From: Tethya wilhelma
Lineage: Eukaryota; Porifera; Demospongiae; Tethyida; Tethyidae
DNA: 64,000 nucleotides
Assembly (NCBI GenBank): GCA_964030475.1
Contig: CAXIPT010000001.1
Coordinates: forward strand, 9,956,444 to 10,020,443
Reading direction: 5' to 3'
The stretch's first letter is position 1. Each line of letters opens with the position of its first letter. The notes beneath the pieces were generated by a model. The model had not been told where the DNA came from, did no database searches, and worked only from the letters and a program-made list of their open reading frames with translations. Made by a program: the position numbers and the translations under genes. Of this stretch, positions 27,001 through 33,663 are shown in pieces.

Positions 27001-30000
27001 GCATGGGATGCGGTTAATTTGGAACAATTTCAGTTATATACAAAAAGCGGTCGGTCGGACGATTACATCACTATCATATTATAAGCAAAGTTTTGTCCAT
27101 GTGTGTGTGTGTGTGTGTGTGTAACGGAGGGTCACCGGAAGTGATGCGACCTCGAGCTAAAATACTACTTTTTCTTTGGACTGTCAAAATGCAAGCTATA
27201 GAAAGTGTGCCTTGAGAACTAGCTTAGATAGTACTAGCCTAGGGTAGAATCACTGGCGCTACAAGTAAGGCTAACTTTCTTTGAGATCGCTGACAAGGCT
27301 TACCAGTGGCGTATGTATCCGACGAAGTAGCGTGCTAGAGAAGCCAATCTTTCACAAAAGAAGCATAGCGAGGGGAGAACTTTCGCTTCTAGGAGTCTGC
27401 TTCTCTGTCGCTGTACACGAAACATAGCTAGCCAGATAACGAGTTTCTTTGCCAGCTGATTACAAATGGTGGAAGTCGGAAAAGGGTCGTTTGTGATGTC
27501 ACGTAGTGAGGTAAATTGCTGAGCTGGCTACAAAGTAGCACTAAGCAGTGCATATACACATGCAGCATTGCTTCCCTTTGAGTTTCCAATTGCTTATGCC
27601 AGTATTGATGTGATTGTTGTGTGTTGCTTCAATTGTAAAGGTTGTCCTAAGCCAACTGACCATAGAAGAATATCTTTGCTCATCAATTTTATCTTACTAT
27701 TGTTTGAGTTATAGTAACTGATCCTATAAACATACACAAACAAGGAGTGGGGGAGCGAAGCGAGCCCCACTCCTTGTATATATATATATATATACACAGA
27801 TATACAAACCACTCATTTGACACGCATATGTGGGGCTCGCTCATGCTCGCCCCAATAATAATCACTGTTGATATTATGGACTTACTTCTTCTTGGTGCAA
27901 CTGGCAGTGACTCCACAGGGATTGAAGCTGCTGGACTTAGAGCTATATTCCATGTAGCATGGTTGCAGTCATGTGAATATGTATGTGTGTAAATAATAAT
28001 CATCAATTGGTAACTGTATTACCTACGCACTTGCTATACAGTACATACATGATGACATATAAAATGTACACATACAAAGTGAATTGAACTATATACTATA
28101 CACTCATATCCAGGCTCAACAACAAGAGAAGATCGAGGAAAGAGCTTTGTACACAAAATAATGGCCATAAAATAATTATACACTTGACGACATACAATGT
28201 CAAGGTGTCATATTTGACCAACAAGCAGCACCATTGAATTCAACACGAATTCTAAGATAACACACACAAGATCAGTAGTCATGGCCTCGAAGCTAAGCAC
28301 TCAAAGAAGCACAAAGCCTCAAATCTCAGCAACTACCATAATTATATTACACAGCAAAAAAAATGCAAATTAAGAAAGAAAGCATACTTCATGGCTGTCA
28401 TGCTTAGATAACTACATAAACATCCAGTATTTAAACTTTGCATCAAGGTAAGTGTAAGAAGACAGTATGCGCCTAATAGTGAATGTGCAATTAATAATAA
28501 AGTGCCTAATAAGTGAGCCTATACAGTATGCTCAGTGGGTTATATGGCACTATGCGAAACTGAACTGCCTTGTGCTGAGGAGGTGCACAATTACCATAGA
28601 TGCAGGAATTTTTGGCACCAAACCCTTTTGCTTGTCAACTTTTTACAATATTTGGTAAGGATCGACATAAATTTTGTGAGTTTATTTTTGCTCTTGATCA
28701 GTTGAGCTAGCTGATATGTTTACTTTTACTGATTCTTTCAGTTCATACATGTAACATCAACATGTAAGCATGCACAAAAACATTCAGATCTCTAACATGC
28801 ACAGTAAGCTGTATTAGTCAATCCACAAAAAAAAAAAAAATTAAAGTGGAATGAAACTCAAAATACACCCTTGATGAGAATTACTGCCAGGACTTTCCCT
28901 TTTTAATCTACTGTACAGAGGGTAAATTTAGCGAGTTATTCTGCAAATCGGCAAACAGTTTTATACATGTGCACACCCATACAAGCAATGCAGCATGCAG
29001 AATTAAATTGTCGATCACGCTAAAATGTGAATTCACTAAATTTTAAGGATGTCAAATTTACCCGTTATAATATTATGGTATTATGCATATGTAGAGATGC
29101 ATGTAAGNATACACATACAATCAATGATGTACATCAATATAACAAGCCTAAGTGAGCCCATAGAAACGTTGAAACATTGAGGACATTTATCAAACTGGAA
29201 ATAGCTACGTAGGATACTTGAATTACTTGGGGAAAAAAAATATTAAAACACTCTGGGGCCAGACTTAGGTGTGGACGCAAAACTGAAGAATATTGAAAGT
29301 GCTGGCTAACTGTGAGTGGCAGTGCTGTCAGACTAAAGCAGCTGAGCAAATGACTTTAAGAGCTTTTCAATCTGTAAGTGTGTGCCCAGCCTAGCTGGCT
29401 GCTATTCACTAAGACAGCCTTGTTCCTAGGTGACTGGGGCAACTACATAGCCCGCTTGTGGCCTTTTGTAACTGTAGTTAGCTTTATCTTTGCCCCCCCC
29501 CCCTCCAGCTCCCAGGCTCTCTCCTTCCTTCTCCGTAAGTGAAAGGTCAAAACTTGGGTACAAGGTAAACACACACATATACACACCTACCTGTGGTTTC
29601 TTTTAAGACCTTACAGACAGCATCGGCATAGCTACTCTTTTCAGCTTGGATGAACACCTCAATTAGATTACCATAAGTAGCATTAGGGCCCTTCTTCTCC
29701 TGCCACAGCTGAAGCATTGCTCTCCTGTAGACAATTATGATGATTTGCATGAGATAAAGGAATAAGAAACAGCCTTCTACAGTACACAAATACGACGCTG
29801 TGAAAATGCGTTTACTACTTACGACTGTAGTTGCAGTTCCCCACTGTGTTTTGCTTTGATAGAAGCAATCTCAGCTTGAGTCAGTCCCAGTGCCTCTGCC
29901 ACGCCACCTTCCCATTGATAAATGACATCTGCGACTTTCCCTAAATGTCTGGCTACCCCTTCGCTAGCTGCATCAATTCTCTCGTTTAGCCTGTCTCTTA

Positions 30001-30067
30001 CTACTGGCTCGGGCAAACCATGGATAATATCCATGGGCAAACTCTTGATGAAGTACTCTGCAGCCAT
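2708..30067 (-). CDS. Death-domain and ankyrin-repeat protein (one ankyrin repeat per exon)
   Basis: Exons read on the minus strand: 30067-29823, 29724-29591, 25814-25111, then 24810-24724, 24616-24512, 24332-24234, 23488-23390, 22622-22521, 21466-21362, 18342-18244, 15291-15193, 15025-14927, 14828-14745, 12864-12769, 10180-10079, 9880-9782, 9615-9517, 9419-9336, 3732-3637, 2809-2708. All have AG/GT borders and the phases agree (2, then 1, then 0 throughout), giving about 913 residues. The first two exons form a death domain (W in QWEGG, LQLWQEK, NATYGNL). Exon 3 encodes about 235 helical residues with a GSLVVTWCVP motif that I cannot assign. The remaining 17 exons are ankyrin repeats (TALM.AS..GH..VV..LL..GA). 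This suggests a cytoplasmic signalling or innate-sensor adaptor; that role is inference. Joining exons 2 and 3 across a 3.8-kb intron rests on phase and order. The final exon is not identified. Confidence 0.75.
4484..4930 (-). CDS. Candidate alternative C-terminal exons in the ankyrin gene
   Basis: The acceptor TTAACACAG at 4709-4701 opens a phase-0 exon (about 4700-4484) encoding a Ser/Pro-rich tail (EENMQPEEDVSHVSDGSASE, MSPRQSP) that ends in TAG. Just upstream, an acceptor TTTTCTTAG near 4931 precedes an Arg/Lys/Ser-rich reading frame (SKSRSKRQLRSRQK) that stops at about 4749. The first fits the phase-0 ankyrin exons as a terminal exon. The second fits only in phase 1 and is doubtful. The stretch lies between ankyrin exons of the distal cassette and has no counterpart in the proximal one. 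A transcript ending here would skip the two exons at 3637-3732 and 2708-2809. Confidence 0.35.
5822..6545 (+). repeat. Dispersed repeat, copy A (inverted partner at 27 kb)
   Basis: This begins with a hairpin-forming end (ACAAGGAGTGGGG / CCCACTCCTTGT with GCTCGCTTCGCTCGC between) and ends near GGTGACCCTCCGTTACACAC. The sequence reappears in reverse orientation at about 27085-27777, with matching blocks such as TCAGCTGGCAAAGAAACTCG and CGCTACGCTTCTTTTGTGAA. No long reading frame is convincing. It interrupts the distal ankyrin cassette where the proximal one (near 13340) runs on without it. It is a non-autonomous mobile element of unknown class. Confidence 0.6.
6674..7973. mobile_element. 1.3-kb inverted-repeat element with empty site in the paralogous cassette
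   Basis: The ends are inverted: CACTGTAAAAAATGATTGG on the left and ATTTTTTACGGTG on the right, followed inward by GGTTATTTcAACC-like palindromic phrases that recur through the element. The flanks read GATTTAGGCT before and CTGGGATGG after. The other cassette reads GATTTAGGCTGGGGTGG uninterrupted at about 13392-13408, so the insertion is directly visible. At most 2-3 bp of target duplication can be recognised. No transposase is seen. Confidence 0.75.
10516..11180. mobile_element. Dispersed repeat insert beginning AAGCCTCGGCGCGTGCG
   Basis: One end reads TTAAGCCTCGGCGCGTGCG and the other GCGCTGAGGCTTATGCACC, giving a partial inverted relation. A short GTCT microsatellite sits about 45 bp in. 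Related copies lie at about 35108-35640 and, reversed, at 21841-22125, with fragments at 9005-9270, 14410-14680, 9999-10052 and 28250-28340. The matching intron of the distal cassette (about 3198-3205, CTTTCCCTGTTTCTTTGG) lacks the insert. It is probably a non-autonomous element; the class is unknown. Confidence 0.6.
11245..12345. mobile_element. 1.1-kb terminal-inverted-repeat element with TCTT target duplication
   Basis: The left end AGGGTTGATGGCAGAAG is the inverse of the right end CTTCTGCCATCTACCCT; the full 22-bp arms differ at one base. The arms are bordered by TCTT at 11241-11244 and 12346-12349. The paralogous intron has a single TCTT at 3264-3267 and no insert, which is the expected pre-insertion site. 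No transposase reading frame is apparent, so it is probably a non-autonomous DNA transposon. A G-rich stretch lies at 11403-11439. Confidence 0.85.
12491..12561. repeat. CA/CATA microsatellite
   Basis: A long CA run with CATACA interruptions lies in an ankyrin-gene intron. The shorter equivalent in the other cassette is at about 3409-3427, so its length has diverged since the duplication. Confidence 0.9.
13715..13788. repeat. Three tandem copies of a 25-bp unit
   Basis: The unit AAAGTTAGAATTAACTAAG plus AAATTC repeats three times, with the last copy incomplete. It lies in an intron of the proximal ankyrin cassette and is missing from the equivalent place in the distal cassette (near 8310), so it arose after the duplication. 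Confidence 0.9.
15868..16480 (+). repeat. Dispersed repeat starting CCCAGTACGGTAGTACTGGG
   Basis: This starts with a perfect short palindrome around the GTACTGGGTACACAGGAATGG phrase, contains a TTC microsatellite at about 16092-16136, and ends near GACGACCCTTTCCACACACA...GTGCGTTATTTGGAATT. Other copies are at about 36001-36490, 38450-38910 (reversed), 12905-13250 (partial), 37574-37600 (truncated) and 1890-2152 (reversed, partial). No transposase frame is present. Being flanked by short inverted sequence and scattered in introns fits a MITE-like family. Confidence 0.6.
17683..17900. repeat. Worn copy of the CCGTATAGCGGGAAA inverted-repeat family
   Basis: This opens with CTACCGTATAGTGGCTAAATT and closes with AATTTACCTGCTATACAGTAT, with several GGCGATTC/AATTTGGCG phrases between. 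The ends are inverted copies of each other but have more mismatches than the members at 23587 and 33188. Confidence 0.55.
18056..18112. repeat. CA microsatellite
   Basis: A run of CA with CACG interruptions in an ankyrin-gene intron. It has no coding role. Confidence 0.9.
19261..19620. mobile_element. 360-bp foldback element with about 80-bp inverted arms
   Basis: The left arm (19261-19341) and right arm (19541-19620) are inverted copies with a handful of mismatches. Shared phrases are AAAAATAAGTAGTGTAGGA, GGCAGTGCrGTAAAAAGTATTGG and AAGGAATGTGTCT. The 200-bp centre has no coding capacity. It sits in the intron between ankyrin exons at 21362 and 18342. The long arms would make a stable RNA hairpin in the pre-mRNA. 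Confidence 0.8.
19855..21164. mobile_element. 1.3-kb element with TTGCGCAA array and nested MITE
   Basis: The ends are inverted: TATATGTTCCACGCATTTT on the left and AAAATGCGCGGAACATATA on the right. The subterminal regions are crowded with the palindromic phrase TTGCGCAA / ATTTGCGCA, mainly 19875-19970 and 21022-21150. A second foldback unit sits inside at 19974-20223, with arms of about 65-70 bp (TTAAAGGAACTGTGTCACT and its inverse). No transposase is visible, so this is a non-autonomous element carrying another one. Confidence 0.7.
21841..22125 (-). repeat. Copy of the GCCTCGGTGCGTGC dispersed repeat
   Basis: This is the reverse-oriented relative of the repeats at 35108 and 10516. It shares GCACACTACACGGGGCGTG, AAGCTAAGCGCTCAGAGAAGC and the end CACGCACCGAGGCTTAA, and has a CA microsatellite at about 22051-22070 in the same relative place. 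Confidence 0.65.
23587..23796. mobile_element. Inverted-repeat MITE, TACCGTATAGCGGGAAA family
   Basis: The left end TACCGTATAGCGGGAAATTT is inverted as AAATTTCCCGCTTTACGGTA on the right. The inside is a patchwork of GAAAATTTTCGTGG-type phrases in both orientations. It lies just upstream of the ankyrin exon at 23390-23488. The same ends are seen at 33188-33406, and weaker copies at about 2166, 17683, 22990 and 28915. Confidence 0.8.
25111..25814 (-). CDS. Unassigned helical domain exon of the death/ankyrin gene
   Basis: This 704-bp exon, between the acceptor TACATACAG and the donor GTAAGTTA, encodes about 235 residues. It is predicted largely helical by eye, with conserved-looking points LFPGILQLIP, YLSNNPQAEELLEQYETELG, VSVKLEIP and GSLVVTWCVPHHI. 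I recognise the general look of the linker domain found between death-fold and ankyrin regions in sponge and cnidarian proteins, but I know no name for it. It has no Walker A motif, so it is not a canonical NACHT/NB-ARC domain. Confidence 0.75.
27085..27777 (-). repeat. Dispersed repeat, copy B (inverted relative to 5822)
   Basis: This matches 5822-6545 in reverse orientation, including the terminal hairpin (CAAGGAGTGGGGG / CCCCACTCCTTG) and the TAACGGAGGGTCACCGGAAG end. A TA run follows at about 27776-27795. It lies in the intron between the unnamed-domain exon and the death-domain exons. The two copies, about 21 kb apart and inverted, could pair in the primary transcript. Confidence 0.6.
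29591..30067 (-). CDS. Death-domain exons 1 and 2 of the death/ankyrin gene
   Basis: The ATG at 30067 opens exon 1 (to 29823, donor GTAAGT). Exon 2 runs 29724-29591 (acceptor CTACAG, donor GTAGGTG). Together they encode about 126 residues with the death-fold pattern: LGKVADVIYQWEGGVAEALGL, I..IK..H, RAMLQLWQEKKGPNATY and a final helix ADAVCKVLKE. The break between the exons falls inside the predicted domain, so the two exons must be spliced together. Alternatively this could be a separate small death-domain protein. I prefer one gene, because the phase-1 donor at 29591 fits the phase-1 acceptor at 25814 exactly. Confidence 0.75.
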
Positions 30068-30238
30068 AATTTTTGCAAAACTTTTTATGGTATTGATCCG
30101 TGACTATCACGTGACATTGATTCGGGCCGGCTCAAGCTACGCGGCGCGGCGAGCATGTAGGCATGCTCAGTTCCAAGATTCACTGGAGGATTCGGTGACT
30201 AGGACAAACAGACAGTTCGTACCGTAAAATAGCCAGAT
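30068..30238. promoter_or_regulatory. Shared intergenic region between divergent genes
   Basis: Only 171 bp separate the start codon of the death/ankyrin gene (30067, minus) from the proposed start of the methyltransferase (30239, plus). The segment is richer in GC and CpG than its surroundings (for example CGCGGCGCGGCGAGC near 30142). It probably holds both promoters. No specific binding site is claimed. Confidence 0.5.
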
Positions 30239-31213
30239 ATGTGGCAGTTCTACGGATCTGTAATAACGCCAAAATGTGTGTCTATATGCAGGAAAGTCAT
30301 AGGCTTTAGTGAAATCAACTTTCTACAAATTCACTTGAAGGATTCACACCTGAGATTTGGCTTCCAACTATCTTGTAAGTAGTAGATACATAGTTGTTGC
30401 TTTTTTAATATAAATTTGAGCAGAAATATTTCTTCCATAGATTTTAATACTGGGAGCAGAGGCAATGCAGCTGATGGCCAACAGGCTGAAGAGTACAACA
30501 AACTCATTTCAGGCCAAATCCCAAGCAATTTAAGTATCTTAAACCGACTCAATCTTAGAGAAGGGAGCAAAGTACTGGATCTAGGTTGTGGAACTGGCAA
30601 CGTCACATCAATATTGGCAAAGGCTGTAGGGCCAAAGTGCCAAGTGATTGGGGTTGACCCTGACAAAGAAAGAGTTGATATTGCAAAGGAAAGTAACATA
30701 CATCCAAATGTTACATATCAGGTTGGAGATGGAGAGAATTTCCCTGAATACCCGTACAATCTAGTGTTTTGTAACTACGTTATGCCATTGATTAAAGACA
30801 AAGAGTCTGTGTTTCGTACAGTGAGCCAGAATCTCGATCCAAACGGAGGAATGTTCCTGCTTATTACCCCAATAGCACAGCCAGTTCCTACTTTAGAAAT
30901 CTCCCGTCTAATGGGTCCAAAAGGTGAAGCAGCAATCAATCGCTTCATACATTATGAGTGCCCACCTGAGATCTACGATAGCTTTGCTAAAGCTAATGGG
31001 CTCAGTATATCATTCAAACAAGAAGATGTTGATCAACTGGTCCACCCTAACTCTGAGAGTGCTCTAAAAGCTTGGATGGGAATAACCCACGGAATGTTCG
31101 ATCCATCAAAGGCTGATCCTGATGCATTGCAAAGCTACAAAGAGAAATACAATGGGCAGGAGATGAAATGGCCGATTCCTGTTGTACGCTACATATTTAC
31201 AGTGAAGTCATAA
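30239..31213 (+). CDS. Class I SAM-dependent methyltransferase
   Basis: The main exon is 30441-31213. The Rossmann methyltransferase signature VLDLGCGTGNVT (motif I) is followed by VIGVDPD (acidic loop binding the SAM ribose), VGDGENFP, and NYVMPLIKDKE near motif IV. It resembles the UbiE/arsenite- and juvenile-hormone-acid-methyltransferase type of small-molecule enzyme; the substrate is unknown. No ATG lies in frame at the start of this exon. An upstream exon 30239-30374 (ATGTGGCAGTTC..., donor GTAAGT) joins in phase across a 66-bp intron (30375-30440), giving 302 residues. That first exon is a proposal supported only by splice sites and an open frame. Confidence 0.8.
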
Positions 31214-31435
31214 TAGAGTATACCACAATATTATCTTGTTATACAACTAACTTGGTATCTTAATTAAATATGGTGGTAAAGCATTCTATTGAACTTGTAG
31301 TGTTTACAAACAGGATGTCTTAACTACAATAACAATAGTGGTCAATTAAACTACATCATAATCAATAACAATACAGCTGTTCTTGTCTAGTCTGTGAAAA
31401 GTATTTACTATAATCCACACTATGAGACATCCTGT

Positions 31436-32677
31436 TTAAGCTCCATAATATGAGTCATAGTCAGAGTAGACAGGAGGGGTCTCAGTCGGTACTGATGTAG
31501 TTGAAGTCTTGGTTTCAGATGAGGTGGATGATGAAGATGATGATGATGAGGTGCCTGTGGATGATGGTGTGCTGGAGCTGGGAGTGGAAGAAGGTGTGAT
31601 GGTTGGAGAGGGACTAGGTGAGGGAGTGGCCTCACAGGGTGTCGTATAATTCCTGGGAGTGGACCACTTAATGGAGTCAACATCATCTGAATTCCAATCA
31701 GCTTCTATGTACAACTTCTTTTTCCATGCCATAACATTGGCATTGAGGCAGTTAGCAAGGCATTGCATGAAAGTTGGGCCACTGGTACCTCCAGCCGTGC
31801 TGCATGAAAATAGCGTCAGAGTTTTGATTTTGTCCTTCAGCTTCATACATATTTTGTTGTAACATGTGCTTCCTTTGGTGACATATTCCTTAGCACCACC
31901 ATACATTCCAATCACAAAGAATCCATTGTTTCCATGAGCATCAAGATAGACGTCAATTTTCTGACCAGCAGCATCAAACTTGTCACACACAGCTGTGATG
32001 AACTCATCACAAGTCTTCACAACGACTCCATTGCCGATGGGCTGCTGAAGAGGACCTGAGCTAGTGTTGTAGATGGAAGCATCATGGGAGATGATATTGC
32101 AGTTGTTGTTGGGAGGGCATTCAATGGTGTCACGGGGAAGATGATCACAGTCTTCTTTCTTGCACTTGTCAGCATCAGGCTCGCATGTATTGTCACAACT
32201 GGAGGTCATTCCGGCACTCAGGATCATGTTCTCTTGAAAGGCAGCTCGTTTTTCCCTCTTGGATTTCCTTTCAGTCACCACACTCAAATGAAAGAACCCA
32301 ACCCGATTGAAGGCAATAGCAATGGACCTTCTCCTGCAACTGATCCTGAAGTCGACGTGTTCTTTGTAGGTTGTAACACTTCCATTAAGATAGACGTACT
32401 TTGGAGGGATCAAGTAAACTCCAGTTATAGGTCGCCTTGTCCTCAATTTGTAGACAAAGAGAGCACCATTTGACTGAGGTGAGCCCTGATGCAAGCTTAT
32501 CTCTGAATAACCTTGCTCTTTGAATTCTTCCACAAGTTTGTTCTCCATGAGTGAGCCGGAATGGATAACAATGACTTTAGGAGTCCTTCTCCTCTTGCTA
32601 GCAGTGGCTGGAGACATGCCCAAGAGGGCTATTACTAGGAGCAGCACTCCTAGGCCAAGCCTCACACAAGGTGACAT
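31436..32677 (-). CDS. Secreted protein with caspase-like His/Cys signature and Ser/Thr-rich tail
   Basis: An intronless 413-residue frame. Residues 1-27 are a classic signal peptide (LGLGVLLLVIALLG then ATAS). A basic KSKREKR at about 138-144 looks like a furin site after a prodomain. A cysteine-rich linker (160-195) leads to YLDAHGNNG (His248) and LTLFSCSTAGG (Cys292). That is the His-Gly...Cys spacing of clan CD peptidase-like folds (caspase, gingipain, bacterial DUF4347). Residues 350-400 are Pro/Ser/Thr-rich, probably O-glycosylated. The predicted role is an extracellular, proteolytically activated protein; peptidase activity is inference only. It ends 222 bp from the convergent methyltransferase. 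Confidence 0.75.
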   Translation of the reverse strand: MSPCVRLGLGVLLLVIALLGMSPATASKRRRTPKVIVIHSGSLMENKLVEEFKEQGYSEISLHQGSPQSNGALFVYKLRTRRPITGVYLIPPKYVYLNGSVTTYKEHVDFRISCRRRSIAIAFNRVGFFHLSVVTERKSKREKRAAFQENMILSAGMTSSCDNTCEPDADKCKKEDCDHLPRDTIECPPNNNCNIISHDASIYNTSSGPLQQPIGNGVVVKTCDEFITAVCDKFDAAGQKIDVYLDAHGNNGFFVIGMYGGAKEYVTKGSTCYNKICMKLKDKIKTLTLFSCSTAGGTSGPTFMQCLANCLNANVMAWKKKLYIEADWNSDDVDSIKWSTPRNYTTPCEATPSPSPSPTITPSSTPSSSTPSSTGTSSSSSSSSTSSETKTSTTSVPTETPPVYSDYDSYYGA

Positions 32678-33663
32678 GATACGATGACAGCTGAAGTCAA
32701 TGGGGAGATTAAGATGGATGATAATGGTGCCTAAAAAGAGTTAGGTGGAATACTCTTTTATACCATCTGAAATCTTGTGAATTTCATGGTGTTGGCACAA
32801 CCTATATTCAATTTTGTGTCTATACTCTGAAGTTTTATTCAATAGTATTAGTTGCTTTAAAATTATTAGCAGTTTATTAACCTTTGTGTGTGGTTCTTAC
32901 AGTGGAATAATCAACCACACCTGTTGTGTCCCAAACTGTAGTGTTTGAGATACAGGACAATCCCACTGCTATTTAAGACCTCACAGGATAAACAATAATT
33001 TACAACAAACACCATGACTAACTAACCAGCACAAACAGGACTTCAAATTGGGCATAGTTTCACAACATAGCATGCTTTGTTTCAACACATGCCTAGTTAT
33101 CACAGTATTATGTTCAAAGCACATTGGTATTGGCTAGAAACAACCCTACACAATAATTGTAGACTCAGGTCAAAACATGAAGGCACATACCGTATAGCGG
33201 GAAATATTCGTAGTTCAAAATTTCGTATAAATCGTTAAAAATGCACCAGAAAATTTTTTCGTAGTTTTAAATTTCGTATACGCGGCGCGCGCTCGTATAC
33301 GCACAATGCGGAAGTTAAATTTTGGCAGTTTTAATTTTCGTATATTCGAACGGCATACGAAAAATACGAAAATTTGCACCATACGAAAATTTCCCGCTAT
33401 ACGGTACTGCACCCATCAAAACCAATGGCATCAATTAAAATGTATTCCATCAAAATAAGTCACAAAGCTGACAAAAAACAAAACATCATTGGTCTACAGC
33501 ACTGTCATCCGACAATGAAGATTCATCACTATACACGTACAGTACCTGGTATCTAAGATGAGTAACAATACAAAATAACTTATGTGAACCGAGAAAGGCT
33601 GACAGGAAGGGAGGAGGGCTAAGCAAATAATGTCATAGTAAACAGCAACCTCACAGGAAGTGG
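32678..33663. other. Intergenic stretch with one MITE
   Basis: About 1 kb between the start of the secreted-protein gene and the stop of PDPK1. The only recognisable item is the inverted-repeat element at 33188-33406. The part nearest 32678 must hold the promoter of the secreted-protein gene, but no clear element is assigned. Confidence 0.5.
33188..33406. mobile_element. Inverted-repeat MITE, TACCGTATAGCGGGAAA family
   Basis: It starts TACCGTATAGCGGGAAATAT and ends AAATTTCCCGCTATACGGTA, a nearly perfect inversion, flanked by TA-like dinucleotides. Inside, AAATTTCGTAT phrases recur in both directions. It is the same family as 23587-23796. Confidence 0.85.

Noticed and set aside
27689..28006. 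Minus-strand frame of 105 codons
   Set aside because: It spans TA microsatellites and the end of a dispersed repeat, with no recognisable domain.
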